A model generated the notes under the pieces. It was not told where the DNA came from and did no database searches. It saw only the letters and a list, made by a program, of their open reading frames with translations. Below are positions 17,223-25,612 of a DNA stretch of 64,000 nucleotides, piece after piece. Position 1 is the stretch's first letter. The number at the start of each line of letters is the position of its first letter. The stretch is from contig NZ_JAUHPV010000002.1 in assembly GCF_030418315.1 (NCBI RefSeq), positions 434,001-498,000 on the forward strand. Direction: 5' to 3'. Source of the DNA: Demequina zhanjiangensis. Its GTDB lineage: Bacteria; Actinomycetota; Actinomycetes; Actinomycetales; Demequinaceae. A program made the position numbers and the translations under genes.

Positions 17223-17837
17223 ATGCGCGTGTCCCCCCAGCGCCGAGTGGCGCGCTCGCTCGCGGGCTCAGCGCTGTCCACGTTCGCCGCGCTCGGATCG
17301 CACGTGCTCGCAGGCGCGCACCTGCCAGGCCTCGTAGGGATCGCAGTCCCGCTCGGGCTCGCCTTCGTGATCTGCTTCCACCTTGCCGGACGCACCCTCA
17401 GCCTCACGCGCCTCAGCGCCGCAGTGCTCGCGAGCCAGGGAGTGTTCCACCTGCTCTTCTCCTGGGGCACCGTCGACGCCACCGTCACTGGGGACGCCGC
17501 CGCGCACCACCTCGAACCCGGCGCGCTCACCGTCACCGCCGCCCACGCCGGTCACGGCGGCCCAGGCATGGCGGTGGCCCACCTTGCCGCCGCCATCGCC
17601 ACGATCGCCGCGATCCATCGCGCCGACGCCCTGTGGCGCACGCTCAGTCGCGCCACCGACCGCCTTCTGAGCACCCACCTCCGGGTGCCCCCGCCGAGCG
17701 CTCACGCGCCTTCCGCGCCCCCGCGTCGCGTCGCTCCGACCCGTGCGCCGCTCGCGGCGCCTCGCCTCGCACTCTCCGAGCCGGCGATCCTCCGAGGCCC
17801 ACCCGCACTCTCGCTTCAGCACTCGCGCCCGGCCTGA
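17223..17837 (+). CDS. Small integral membrane protein, His-rich, beside copper genes
   Basis: A 204-aa protein with four to five hydrophobic segments in the first ~120 residues, including a histidine cluster (DAAAHHLEP, TAAHAGHGGPGMAVAH) and then a basic/proline-rich tail (about 135-204) that looks cytoplasmic and disordered. Such proteins often precede PCu(A)C or YcnI-type copper genes in actinobacteria, and the His/Met residues around the last span suit metal handling, but no family function is established. ATG 17223 is chosen because GATAAT sits at leaderless spacing. A 9-bp hairpin (17897-17905/17912-17920) lies between it and the chaperone gene. Confidence 0.6.
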   Translation: MRVSPQRRVARSLAGSALSTFAALGSHVLAGAHLPGLVGIAVPLGLAFVICFHLAGRTLSLTRLSAAVLASQGVFHLLFSWGTVDATVTGDAAAHHLEPGALTVTAAHAGHGGPGMAVAHLAAAIATIAAIHRADALWRTLSRATDRLLSTHLRVPPPSAHAPSAPPRRVAPTRAPLAAPRLALSEPAILRGPPALSLQHSRPA

Positions 17838-17950
17838 CGCCCTGCGCGGGGCCGCGAGCGCGCCGATGCGCGCCGCCTCCATAGGAACCTGCCCGCACCG
17901 GCGCGCCTGCGCGCGCCGGTCATCGCGGGCACCCCGCTGAAGAGAGAACC

Positions 17951-18493
17951 ATGAAGAAGTCCCTGATCGCACTCGCCGCCACCGCGGCGCTCGCACTGAC
18001 CGCCTGCTCCACCGACACCGAGACCGGCTCCGACGGCACCGACGCCGCCGCGAGCCTCACCGTTGCCGACGCCTGGGTGAAGGCCGTCGACGACGGCATG
18101 ACGGGCGCCTTCGCCCTGATCACCAACGGCACCGGCGACGACCTCACCATCACCGGCGCCACCACGGACGCTGCCTCGATGGTCGAGCTCCACGAGACCG
18201 TCATGGACGACGCTGGCGCGACCGTCATGCAGGAGGTCGACGGCGGCTTCACCGTCGGCGCCGGCGAGACGTTCACGCTCGAGCCAGGCGGCAACCACCT
18301 CATGCTGATGGGAGTGACGGCACCGCTCGAGCCCGGCGCCGAGGTCTCCATGACGCTCGAGCTCGCCGACGGCAGCACCGTCCCCTTCACCGCGGTGGTG
18401 AAGGAGTTCACCGGTGCGCAGGAGTCCTACGCACCGGAGTCGGAGGACATGGACATGAGCCCGTCGGCCTCCGCCGACTTGGACGGCTCGTGA
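17951..18493 (+). CDS. PCu(A)C family periplasmic copper chaperone lipoprotein
   Basis: A 180-aa lipoprotein (lipobox LTAC, Cys19) with the PCu(A)C/DUF461 domain (about 36-140). The copper-binding signature H-x(n)-M-x(n)-H-x-M is present as His81, Met93, His116 and Met118. The protein binds Cu(I) outside the membrane and delivers it, classically to the CuA site of cytochrome oxidase. An acidic C-terminal tail with extra Met (MDMS) follows. Start ATG 17951 with AGAGAGA upstream. The peroxidase gene overlaps its stop by 4 nt (GTGA), so the two are translationally coupled. Confidence 0.9.
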   Translation: MKKSLIALAATAALALTACSTDTETGSDGTDAAASLTVADAWVKAVDDGMTGAFALITNGTGDDLTITGATTDAASMVELHETVMDDAGATVMQEVDGGFTVGAGETFTLEPGGNHLMLMGVTAPLEPGAEVSMTLELADGSTVPFTAVVKEFTGAQESYAPESEDMDMSPSASADLDGS

Positions 18494-19716
18494 GCCGCGG
18501 CGACACCGCAGCGACGCACGCGCCCAGCCGTCGCGGATTCCTCACGGGGTCCGCGGCGGCGGCCGGCGTGGCCGTCGGCGCGGCAGGAGGCGCCTACGCC
18601 GCGCACGCGGCACAGCCCGGTCCGGCGACGGACACCGCCGGGCTGAACGGTGCGCGCACCCACGACTTCCATGGCACCCACCAGGCGGGGGTCACCTCGA
18701 GTCCCGGTGCGCACGGCGCCTTCCTCGCGTTCGACCTTCCCGCCGGGTCCGTCAAGGACGACCTGCGAAGGCTCATGCGCCTGTGGACCGACGACGCACG
18801 TCGCCTCATGTCGGGAGCGGGCGCGCTCGCCGACACCGAGCCCGAGCTCGCGACCGCGCCCGCGGGGCTGACCGTCACGGTCGGATGGGGCCCGAAGGCG
18901 GTCGCGCTCGCAGGCGGCTCTGAGGCTGTGCCATCCTGGCTGCGGCCACTGCCCGACTTCTCGATCGACGCGCTCGAGGACCGCTGGTCCGATGGCGACC
19001 TGCTCGTCATGATCCACTCCGACGACCCCGTGACCGTCTCCCACGCGCTCAGGATGGTGTCCAAGGATGCGACGAACCTCGCCACCGAGCGCTGGCGCCA
19101 GACCGGGTTCCGTCAGGCCTACGGCTCACACCCCTCCGGCACCACCATGCGGAACCTCTTCGGACAGGTCGACGGCACGGCCAACCCGCCTCTCGCCTCC
19201 GACGACTTCGCCGCACGCGTGTGGATCCAGGACGGCTGGCTCGCCGGAGGCACGTCGTTCGTGCTGCGCCGCATCAGGATGGAGCTGGACACATGGGATC
19301 AGGTGGACCGCATCGGCCGGGAGAACGCCGTCGGCCGGACCGTGGACACCGGCGCCCCGCTCACCGGCGAGGCCGAGCATGACGAGCCCGACTTCGACGC
19401 CGTCGACGCCCGCGGCTTCCCGATCATCTCCGACGTCTCGCACATCCGACGCGCCCGGCCCGACGACCCCTCACAGCGCATCGTCCGGCTCGCCTACAAC
19501 TACGACGACGCTCCACGCGGCAACGAGCCTGCGGAGGCTGGGCTGCTCTTCGGGAGCCTCCAGGCCGACGTGGACGCGCAGTTCGTGCCGATCCAGCGCC
19601 GACTCGCAGAGGCGGACCTCCTCAACGTGTGGACCACGCCCGTCGGCTCGGCTGTCTTCGCGATCCTGCCCGGGTGCACCGAGGACGGATACCTGGGGGA
19701 CACGCTTCTCGACTGA
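18490..19716 (+). CDS. Tat-exported DyP-type heme peroxidase (EfeB-like)
   Basis: A 408-aa dye-decolourising peroxidase. Twin-arginine signal S-R-R-G-F-L (Arg14-Arg15) and an Ala/Gly-rich hydrophobic stretch predict folded export. Heme-pocket motifs: GQVDGTANP (the family GxxDG with the distal Asp), ISDVSHIRRARP with the proximal His, and a conserved Arg in the RRIRMELDTW strand. It resembles class A/EfeB enzymes, but no efeU or efeO is present; instead it is coupled to a copper chaperone. Likely role: peroxide-driven oxidation in the envelope. GTG start within the upstream gene's last codons. Confidence 0.9.
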   Translation: MSRGDTAATHAPSRRGFLTGSAAAAGVAVGAAGGAYAAHAAQPGPATDTAGLNGARTHDFHGTHQAGVTSSPGAHGAFLAFDLPAGSVKDDLRRLMRLWTDDARRLMSGAGALADTEPELATAPAGLTVTVGWGPKAVALAGGSEAVPSWLRPLPDFSIDALEDRWSDGDLLVMIHSDDPVTVSHALRMVSKDATNLATERWRQTGFRQAYGSHPSGTTMRNLFGQVDGTANPPLASDDFAARVWIQDGWLAGGTSFVLRRIRMELDTWDQVDRIGRENAVGRTVDTGAPLTGEAEHDEPDFDAVDARGFPIISDVSHIRRARPDDPSQRIVRLAYNYDDAPRGNEPAEAGLLFGSLQADVDAQFVPIQRRLAEADLLNVWTTPVGSAVFAILPGCTEDGYLGDTLLD

Positions 19717-19770
19717 AGGACACGACCGACCATGCGGCCTCGGTCCCACGACGTCGGCACCGGATGCCAG

Positions 19771-19776
19771 TAGCCT
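19771..19776 (+). promoter_or_regulatory. -10 box TAGCCT, leaderless start of 19783 gene
   Basis: TAGCCT ends 6 nt before GTG 19783; no ribosome-binding site. Confidence 0.5.
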
Positions 19777-19782
19777 TCTGCC

Positions 19783-20667
19783 GTGGCGGTGACGACGGGC
19801 AGGATCACCATCAGCGATGAGCTGGTGGCGGCTCTCCTGCGCGAGCAGTTCCCCGATCTCGCGGGTGAGGAGATCGGGCGCCACTACGCGCTTCCCGACA
19901 GGACCGTGGTGCGCATCGGCGATCACCACGGGTTCCACATGCCCACGGTGCCGGGGCTCGACGCCGCGTACGAGAGATCCGCGCGCCTCGTCGCACCCTT
20001 CCTGAGCACGTGGACGTTCCCGCTGGGCGCACCGATCGCCACGGGTCGCCCAGGGCACGGATACCCGTACCACTTCGAGGTCACGCGCTGGATCGACGGT
20101 TCGACAGCGGGGATGGTGCCGCTGCATGACTCGGAGGCCGCGGTCCTCGGGGACGCGCTGCGCCAGATTCACGCGCCCACCGACTCGCCCCTGCGGAACT
20201 CGACCACGTCGGTGCCGTTGACCACCTTCGCCACCCCGTTCGCCCGACACCTCGAACGCGCGGGCCAGGTCCGCACCCGAGACGGCCGACGCCTCGACAG
20301 CGACAGCGTGCGCGCCCTCTGGGATGCCGGCGTCGATGAACGGGCACCCGCCTTCACCTGGACCCATGGGAGCATCGACCCGCGTTCGCTGATCTCGGAC
20401 CAGGGCCGCTTCGTGGGTCTCGTCGACTGGCGGCACTTCGCACCTGGCGACCCCGCGCTGGACCTGGGCCCCATGCTCATGCATGTCCCGAAGGACTCCC
20501 ACGCCGCACTGCTCGAGGCGTACGGAGATGTCCCGCCTGAGATGCTGCGGCGCGCCACCGCTGCGCTGATGATCGCCAGCGTGATGCACGCGGGCGGCGA
20601 CGAGCCGTTCGCCGCCGCGCTCGCGTGGCGACGCCTGGACGAGCTCGGGCTGCTTCGGGAGGCATGA
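19783..20667 (+). CDS. APH-fold protein with degraded catalytic loop (pseudo-phosphotransferase 1)
   Basis: A 294-aa paralogue of the intact kinase at 15259 (shared ISDELVAALLREQFPDLA N-terminus, GYPYHFEVTRW, GDPALDLGPML). At the catalytic loop it reads H-G-S-I-D-P-R-S (195-202) where an active member has H-x-D-x-H-x-x-N: the catalytic Asp is Ser197 and the metal-binding Asn is Ser202. The second metal Asp is kept (Asp215 in V-D-W). Phosphotransfer by the standard mechanism is therefore unlikely; it may bind nucleotide or substrate without turnover, or act through its partner. The next gene starts 3 nt after the stop, so both are made together. Confidence 0.72.
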   Translation: MAVTTGRITISDELVAALLREQFPDLAGEEIGRHYALPDRTVVRIGDHHGFHMPTVPGLDAAYERSARLVAPFLSTWTFPLGAPIATGRPGHGYPYHFEVTRWIDGSTAGMVPLHDSEAAVLGDALRQIHAPTDSPLRNSTTSVPLTTFATPFARHLERAGQVRTRDGRRLDSDSVRALWDAGVDERAPAFTWTHGSIDPRSLISDQGRFVGLVDWRHFAPGDPALDLGPMLMHVPKDSHAALLEAYGDVPPEMLRRATAALMIASVMHAGGDEPFAAALAWRRLDELGLLREA

Positions 20668-20670
20668 CGC

Positions 20671-21597
20671 ATGGCCGACGACCTGAGCCGCCCCCGCGAG
20701 GTGCTGTCGAGCGAGATCCTCCCGGACGACTTCATCCGCGCGCTGCTCCAGGAGCAGGCGCCGGAGCTCGCCAACATGCCCTTCGGTCGCCGGTACACCG
20801 ACATGGAGGAGCACTTCTCCGTGCGCGTGGGGGACGAGCTGATCGTCGAGTTCCCGCGCCAGCACCGCACCCCGTCGTGGGACCCGGTCGCGATGGAGCA
20901 TCTTGCCTCGGCGTCGCAGGACTGGGACTTCGATGTCCGACTCCCCGAGCGGATCTGCCAGCCCGCGCTCGGATACCCGCACCGCTTCGAGGTCGCGAGG
21001 TGGTTCGATGCCTCCACCGCGATCAGGTCACCGTTGCGCACCGAGGCGGCACGGGATCTCGGCAGGGCGCTCGCCCAGATCCACACCGAGCCGACGCGCG
21101 ACGACGCACCCCTCCACGAGGCGACCGGCGCCTCCATGGTGACCCGCTCCGGGCTGCTCTACGAACGTCTCGCGCAGACGCGAGACCTGCGCTCCCCCGA
21201 GGGCTCGGGCGTCGACCCCGACGCTGTGCGACTGGCATGGGAGGCGGCGATCGCGCTCGAACCGACGCTCCCTCGCACGTGGGTCACCGGCTCGCTGGAT
21301 CCCCGCACCGTCATGGCCCTCGACGGAGAGTTCACAGGCCTCGTGTACTGGCGGGAGATGTCGGTCGGCGACCCCATCAGCGAGCTCGGCATCGCCACCC
21401 TGCTGTTCGACCCGCCGGGCACCGACCTGCTCCTCGAGGGCTACGGCGTGGACACCGCGGACCTGCGCACCCAGATGCGCGCGATCGCGCTCAAGCGCGC
21501 GCTGCTGTACGTCCACGCGGACAACCCGGCGATCGCACGGCTCGGGTGGACCCGGCTGTCCCAGATGGGCGTGCTCGCCGACCCGACCGCCGCGTGA
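20671..21597 (+). CDS. APH-fold protein lacking all catalytic residues (pseudo-phosphotransferase 2)
   Basis: A 308-aa paralogue of the preceding gene. The catalytic loop reads T-G-S-L-D-P-R-T (206-213), so His, Asp and Asn are replaced by Thr206, Ser208 and Thr213; the second metal Asp is Tyr226 (V-Y-W). The rest of the fold is kept (GYPHRFEVARWFD, ARDLGRALAQIHTEP, GDPISELGIATLLF). This looks like selection for structure with loss of catalysis rather than decay: the frame is intact and codon use is normal. It is tightly coupled to pseudo-phosphotransferase 1 (3-nt gap). Role unknown; a regulatory or scaffolding pair is one reading. Confidence 0.68.
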   Translation: MADDLSRPREVLSSEILPDDFIRALLQEQAPELANMPFGRRYTDMEEHFSVRVGDELIVEFPRQHRTPSWDPVAMEHLASASQDWDFDVRLPERICQPALGYPHRFEVARWFDASTAIRSPLRTEAARDLGRALAQIHTEPTRDDAPLHEATGASMVTRSGLLYERLAQTRDLRSPEGSGVDPDAVRLAWEAAIALEPTLPRTWVTGSLDPRTVMALDGEFTGLVYWREMSVGDPISELGIATLLFDPPGTDLLLEGYGVDTADLRTQMRAIALKRALLYVHADNPAIARLGWTRLSQMGVLADPTAA

Positions 21598-21621
21598 TAC
21601 CCGTCGGGCCGTCCGCCATGC

Positions 21622-21627
21622 CAAGGT
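21622..21627 (+). promoter_or_regulatory. -10-like CAAGGT, possible leaderless start of 21634 gene
   Basis: CAAGGT ends 6 nt before ATG 21634. It matches only xAnnnT. Confidence 0.35.
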
Positions 21628-21633
21628 AGGCGT

Positions 21634-22113
21634 ATGGACATCTTCGAGACGCCGCTGCCCGGGGTGGGCGTTCGCTACGAGTTCGAGGCCGAGAGCGGTG
21701 ATCGCGTCGGCCTCGTGGTGCGCCGCGATGGCAAACGCGACCTGGGCCTGTACGACCGCACGGACCCCGACGCGTGCACCGGAACGCTCGAGCTCTCGGA
21801 GGGCGATGCCTCCGCGCTCGCCGAGCTGCTCGGCGGCACCAACATCACCGCGCGCCTCGAGTCGCTCCGCCACCAGGTCGAGGGACTCGCGATCGAGTGG
21901 ATCACGATGCCGTCCACGGGCGGCCTCGCGAACCACACCATCGGCGACGGTCATATCCGGACCAAGACGTCGGCCTCGATCGTCGCCGTCATCCGTGACG
22001 AGGTCGGGGTGCCAGGCCCGGGACCCGACTTCGAGCTCCGACCGGGAGACACCGTGCTCGTCATGGGCAGCGAGCACGCGGTGAGCCAGGCCCGTCAGAT
22101 CCTGATCGGATAG
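21634..22113 (+). CDS. Cation:proton antiporter regulatory subunit, KhtT-like (TrkA-C domain)
   Basis: A 159-aa soluble protein: N-terminal KhtT-type domain (DIFETPLPGVGVRYEFEAESGD, about 1-70) and a C-terminal RCK_C/TrkA-C domain (about 85-159; SIVAVIRDEVGVPGPGPDF, PGDTVLVMGSEHAV). In the B. subtilis KhtTU system this subunit senses pH and a cyclic dinucleotide and gates the membrane partner. That partner starts 4 nt downstream here, so they form a two-gene operon. Leaderless ATG. Confidence 0.85.
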   Translation: MDIFETPLPGVGVRYEFEAESGDRVGLVVRRDGKRDLGLYDRTDPDACTGTLELSEGDASALAELLGGTNITARLESLRHQVEGLAIEWITMPSTGGLANHTIGDGHIRTKTSASIVAVIRDEVGVPGPGPDFELRPGDTVLVMGSEHAVSQARQILIG

Positions 22114-22117
22114 AGCC

Positions 22118-23344
22118 ATGTTCCAGGACGGCGGCGTGCACGCGCTGAGGCTCGTCGCCGCCGGTCCGGAGGGCACAGGGGTCATCCTCGTCGAGCTGGG
22201 GATCGTCCTGCTCGTGCTCGCGTTCCTGGGGCGGGTCGCCGCCAAGCTGGGAGTCCCCTCCATCCCGCTCTACCTGGCCGCCGGCCTCCTCATGGGCGAG
22301 GGCGGCTTCATCCCGGTCGACGCAGGGGAGGACTTCCTCGCCGTCGGGGCCCAGATCGGCGTGGTGCTCCTCCTGCTTCTGCTCGGGCTCGAGTACTCGC
22401 CGCAGGATCTGCAGCACGGCCTGCGGACCACGTGGCAGGCCGGGATCGTCGACGGGCTCGCGAACGGCGCCCCGGGGTTCCTGCTGGGCATCATGATGGG
22501 TTGGACCGTCACCGCGTCGCTGCTGCTCGCAGGCGTCACCTACATCTCGTCGTCGGGCATCATCGCGCGCCTGCTGGACGACTTCGATCGGTACGCCAAC
22601 CGCGAGACACCCGTGATCCTCAGCATCCTCGTCATGGAGGACATCGTGATGGCGGTGTTCCTGCCGATCATGGCGGTCCTGCTCGTCGGCGCCTCGCTCG
22701 TCCAGGGTGCCGTGGCCGCGGGGATAGCGATCGCGATCGTCGCCGCCGCGTTCTTCATCTCTCTGAAGTTCTCCGCGCACGTGTCCAAGGTGGTCCACTC
22801 GCACTCCCGCGAGCTCCTCCTGCTGTCCGTGCTGGGCCTCGCCTTCCTGGTCGCAGGGCTCGCCGAGGCCGCCCAGGTGTCCGCGGCCGTCGGCGCGTTC
22901 CTCTTGGGCCTCACCCTCTCGGGCCAGGTGGCCGACGACGTGCGCACCCTCATGCCGCCGCTGAGGGACGTCTTCGGCGGGATCTTCTTCGTCTTCTTCG
23001 GACTCACGATCGACCCGCGCGACCTGTGGCCCGTGCTGCTGCCCGCGCTGCTGCTCGCGGTGGTCACCGCCATCACCAAGATCGGTACCGGGATGTGGGC
23101 CGCCAGACGCGTCGGCATCGGCCCCAAGGGTCAGTGGCGCACGGGCATCTCGCTGATCCCCCGCGGCGAGTTCTCGATCGTCATCGCCGGGCTCGGCATC
23201 ACGGCCGGCATCCAGCCGCAGCTCGGCCCGCTCGCGGCCGCCTATGTGCTCATCCTGGCCATCGGCGGAAGCCTCCTCATGCGCTTCGCCGCGCATATCG
23301 GAGGCCCCGCGCAATGGCGTGAGGAGCTCGCCTCCCGGCGCTGA
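22118..23344 (+). CDS. CPA2 family K+/H+ antiporter, KhtU/KefB-like membrane subunit
   Basis: A 408-aa polytopic protein with about 12-13 spans and no C-terminal TrkA domain, as expected when the regulator is a separate protein. Family features: GVPSIPLYLAAGLLMGEGG, the ion-site region (SSSGIIARLLDD) and LIPRGEFSIVIAG near the C-terminus. Exports K+ in exchange for protons across the inner membrane. The ATG at 22118 follows the KhtT-like stop by 4 nt. Confidence 0.88.
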   Translation: MFQDGGVHALRLVAAGPEGTGVILVELGIVLLVLAFLGRVAAKLGVPSIPLYLAAGLLMGEGGFIPVDAGEDFLAVGAQIGVVLLLLLLGLEYSPQDLQHGLRTTWQAGIVDGLANGAPGFLLGIMMGWTVTASLLLAGVTYISSSGIIARLLDDFDRYANRETPVILSILVMEDIVMAVFLPIMAVLLVGASLVQGAVAAGIAIAIVAAAFFISLKFSAHVSKVVHSHSRELLLLSVLGLAFLVAGLAEAAQVSAAVGAFLLGLTLSGQVADDVRTLMPPLRDVFGGIFFVFFGLTIDPRDLWPVLLPALLLAVVTAITKIGTGMWAARRVGIGPKGQWRTGISLIPRGEFSIVIAGLGITAGIQPQLGPLAAAYVLILAIGGSLLMRFAAHIGGPAQWREELASRR

Positions 23345-23400
23345 CCAGGCCCTCTGGCCATGGGCCACATCACGGTCCCTCAGAGTGGCGCAGGTCCCGT

Positions 23401-23415
23401 GTTGCGTCATGCAAC
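23401..23415. repeat. Short inverted repeat GTTGC-N5-GCAAC in the antiporter/MFS gap
   Basis: GTTGC (23401-23405) and GCAAC (23411-23415), followed at once by AATATG, a possible -10 for the MFS gene 110 nt downstream. A regulator site is possible but weakly supported. Confidence 0.3.
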
Positions 23416-23532
23416 AATATGCCGGTCGCCCGGTGAGGCTCCGCCCCGGGTGATGCGCCGGTCGCATCGCGCAGGTGGTGCGGCAGACGTGCAGGGTTGC
23501 GCGTCGCTTGATCCCTTCAGCGAGGTGTGACG

Positions 23533-24849
23533 ATGTTCTCGCGCTACAGCGACATCCTTGCGCTGCCCGGCGCCAGCAGCTTCATGTGGTGGGGGCTGTT
23601 CTCCCGGATCCAGATGGGCATGACCTCGCTGGCGACCTTCCTGCTCGTCCAGCTCGAGTACGGCTCGTACGCCACCGCGGGGCTCGTGGTCGGCGTGCTC
23701 GCCGTCGGTGCCGCGCTCATCAACCCGCAGGTGAGCAGGCTCGTGGACGAGCACGGCCAGTCGAGGGTGCTGCGGATCGGCTTCGCGATCGCCGTCACCG
23801 CTCGACTCGGCTTCGTGGCCGCCGCACTCGCGCACGCGCCCACCTGGGTGCTGCTGCTGATCGTGCCCTTCTTCGCGACCACCGGCGCGCAGTCCACGCT
23901 CACGCGCGCCCGCTGGACCCACATCGTGCCCGATCGGCACGCCCTGAACTCCGCGTTCTCCCTGGAGAGCTCCATGGAGGAGGTGCTGTTCATCGCCGGC
24001 CCGGCGACGGCCACCATCCTCGCGACGCAGATCGGATCGTGGGTGCCGTCCATCGTGGCCGCGACGACCCTGCTGATCGGCGGCTACGTGTTCCTCTCGC
24101 TCAAGGACACCGAGCCACCGGCACGTAGAGGCGACGCGGGCACCTCGCCGCTGACGTCGGCTCCCGTGATCGACGGCTCGCTCCCCCGCATCGGCTTGGA
24201 GCGCCCGCGCAAGGTGCGCCGCTACCGCCGTCCGCTCCGCGGCCACCTCCTCGTGACGACGCCCGCCCTGATCCTGACGTCCATCATCTTCGCCACCCAG
24301 GGCGCCCTCTTCGCCTCGGCCGACGCGTCCACGGTGGCCCTCGCCGAGGAGCTGGACCAGATGGCGTGGTCGGGTCCCGTGCTCGCGATCTTCGCGCTCG
24401 GCTCGCTCGTCGGCGGCCTGCTCTACGGCTCGCGCGTGTGGCAGCGCACCCTCGCCTCTCGTCTGCTCTGGGGCGTCACGGCGTCGGGAATCGGCGCGAT
24501 CACCTTCCACCTCGCCGGGTCGCTCGCATGGCTCGCGGTACTCATGTTCCTCACGGGCCTCGCGATCGCGCCGACCATGGCCGTCGGCGATGGCGTCGTC
24601 CACGCGTTGGTGCCCCGCAGCAGGCTCACCGAGGGCATGGCCTGGACGCGGGTCGGCCTGGACATGGGAGTCGCGCTCGGCGCCTGGCTCACCGGCCTGG
24701 CGATCGACACCTACGGCTCGGGGGGCGGCTTCACGGTGACCGCCTGGGCCGGCGCCCTCGGCATCGTGCTCATGCTGGGCGGCTGGCGGTACCTGCGCCG
24801 CAAGCGCGCCTACGAGGAGAAGGTCGACAGGGCGCCCGCCGTGGCCTGA
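23533..24849 (+). CDS. MFS transporter (paralogue of 5377-6642)
   Basis: A 438-aa protein with 12 predicted spans and a central basic loop (about 196-232; RPRKVRRYRRPLRGH). It shares many blocks with the MFS protein at 5.4 kb (LTRARW, AFSLE, TEPPAR, TEGMAWTRVG, GALGAW-like end, FTVTAWA). ATG 23533 is preferred over GTG 23527 because GAGG sits 7 nt upstream of the ATG. Substrate unknown; small-molecule efflux is typical of the group. Confidence 0.8.
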   Translation: MFSRYSDILALPGASSFMWWGLFSRIQMGMTSLATFLLVQLEYGSYATAGLVVGVLAVGAALINPQVSRLVDEHGQSRVLRIGFAIAVTARLGFVAAALAHAPTWVLLLIVPFFATTGAQSTLTRARWTHIVPDRHALNSAFSLESSMEEVLFIAGPATATILATQIGSWVPSIVAATTLLIGGYVFLSLKDTEPPARRGDAGTSPLTSAPVIDGSLPRIGLERPRKVRRYRRPLRGHLLVTTPALILTSIIFATQGALFASADASTVALAEELDQMAWSGPVLAIFALGSLVGGLLYGSRVWQRTLASRLLWGVTASGIGAITFHLAGSLAWLAVLMFLTGLAIAPTMAVGDGVVHALVPRSRLTEGMAWTRVGLDMGVALGAWLTGLAIDTYGSGGGFTVTAWAGALGIVLMLGGWRYLRRKRAYEEKVDRAPAVA

Positions 24850-24891
24850 GACGGTGCCGCGAGCAGCGTGACAGGCCCATCGCTCTGCTGA

Positions 24892-24897
24892 GACGAT
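24892..24897 (+). promoter_or_regulatory. -10-like GACGAT, possible leaderless start of 24904 gene
   Basis: GACGAT ends 6 nt before ATG 24904; there is no ribosome-binding site. Confidence 0.35.
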
Positions 24898-24903
24898 ACG
24901 GCC

Positions 24904-25437
24904 ATGCCCTTCCGCCCCACGCTGCGAGACGCCACGCCCGATGACGGCGCCGCCGCCGCCGCGATCTACAACCCGTACGTCAGGGACACCGTCATCTCCT
25001 TCGAGACCGAGGAGGTCCCGGTCGAGCAGATGGGTGCACGGATCGCGAAGGTCCAGTCCGCTGGCCTGCCGTGGCTGATCGCCGAGGACGCCGACGAGCG
25101 CACGATGCTCGGCTTCGCCTACGCCGGCCCCTTTCAGGAGCGCGACGCCTACCGGCACGCACTCGAGCTGACCGTGTATCTCGATCCCGACGCGCGCGGC
25201 GGAGGCATCGGCACGCTGCTCTACGGCGCGCTGATCGAGAGGGTGCGAGACCTGCCGGACAGCTCGCGGCACTCCCCTGCGCACGGGCTATACTCGCGCA
25301 TCGCGCTCCCCAACGACGCGTCAGCCGCGCTCCACGAGCGGTTCGGGTTCTCGCGGGTGGGTACCTTCACCGAGGTCGGGTTCAAGCACGGCCAGTGGGT
25401 CGACGTCGGGATCTGGCAGCTGCTGCTCGAGGACTGA
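24904..25437 (+). CDS. GNAT N-acetyltransferase, MnaT/phosphinothricin-acetyltransferase type
   Basis: A 177-aa GCN5-related acetyltransferase. LRDATPDDGAAAAAIYNPYV with SFETEEVP is the hallmark N-terminus of the YncA/MnaT/Pat group; VYLDPDARGGGIGTLLYGAL is the acetyl-CoA loop (family R/Q-x-x-G-x-G/A, here R-G-G-G-I-G); LHERFGFSRVGTFTEVGFK closes the domain. Members N-acetylate methionine sulfoximine, phosphinothricin or related amino acids. Single gene with its own start. Confidence 0.85.
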   Translation: MPFRPTLRDATPDDGAAAAAIYNPYVRDTVISFETEEVPVEQMGARIAKVQSAGLPWLIAEDADERTMLGFAYAGPFQERDAYRHALELTVYLDPDARGGGIGTLLYGALIERVRDLPDSSRHSPAHGLYSRIALPNDASAALHERFGFSRVGTFTEVGFKHGQWVDVGIWQLLLED

Positions 25438-25612
25438 CGAGCGCCACCCCTTTCCTCCCCGTTGGTCCCGTACGTACCGGCGACGCCCCGCGTACAGATG
25501 CGCGGACTGTTGCGCTGAGTTCCACTCTCGGTCACGATAGTGAGAACGCGTGCCACCCCGGGCATCGACGCGAGGGACGTCGGAGACGGGAGCATGCTCT
25601 GAGGGGGGCACC

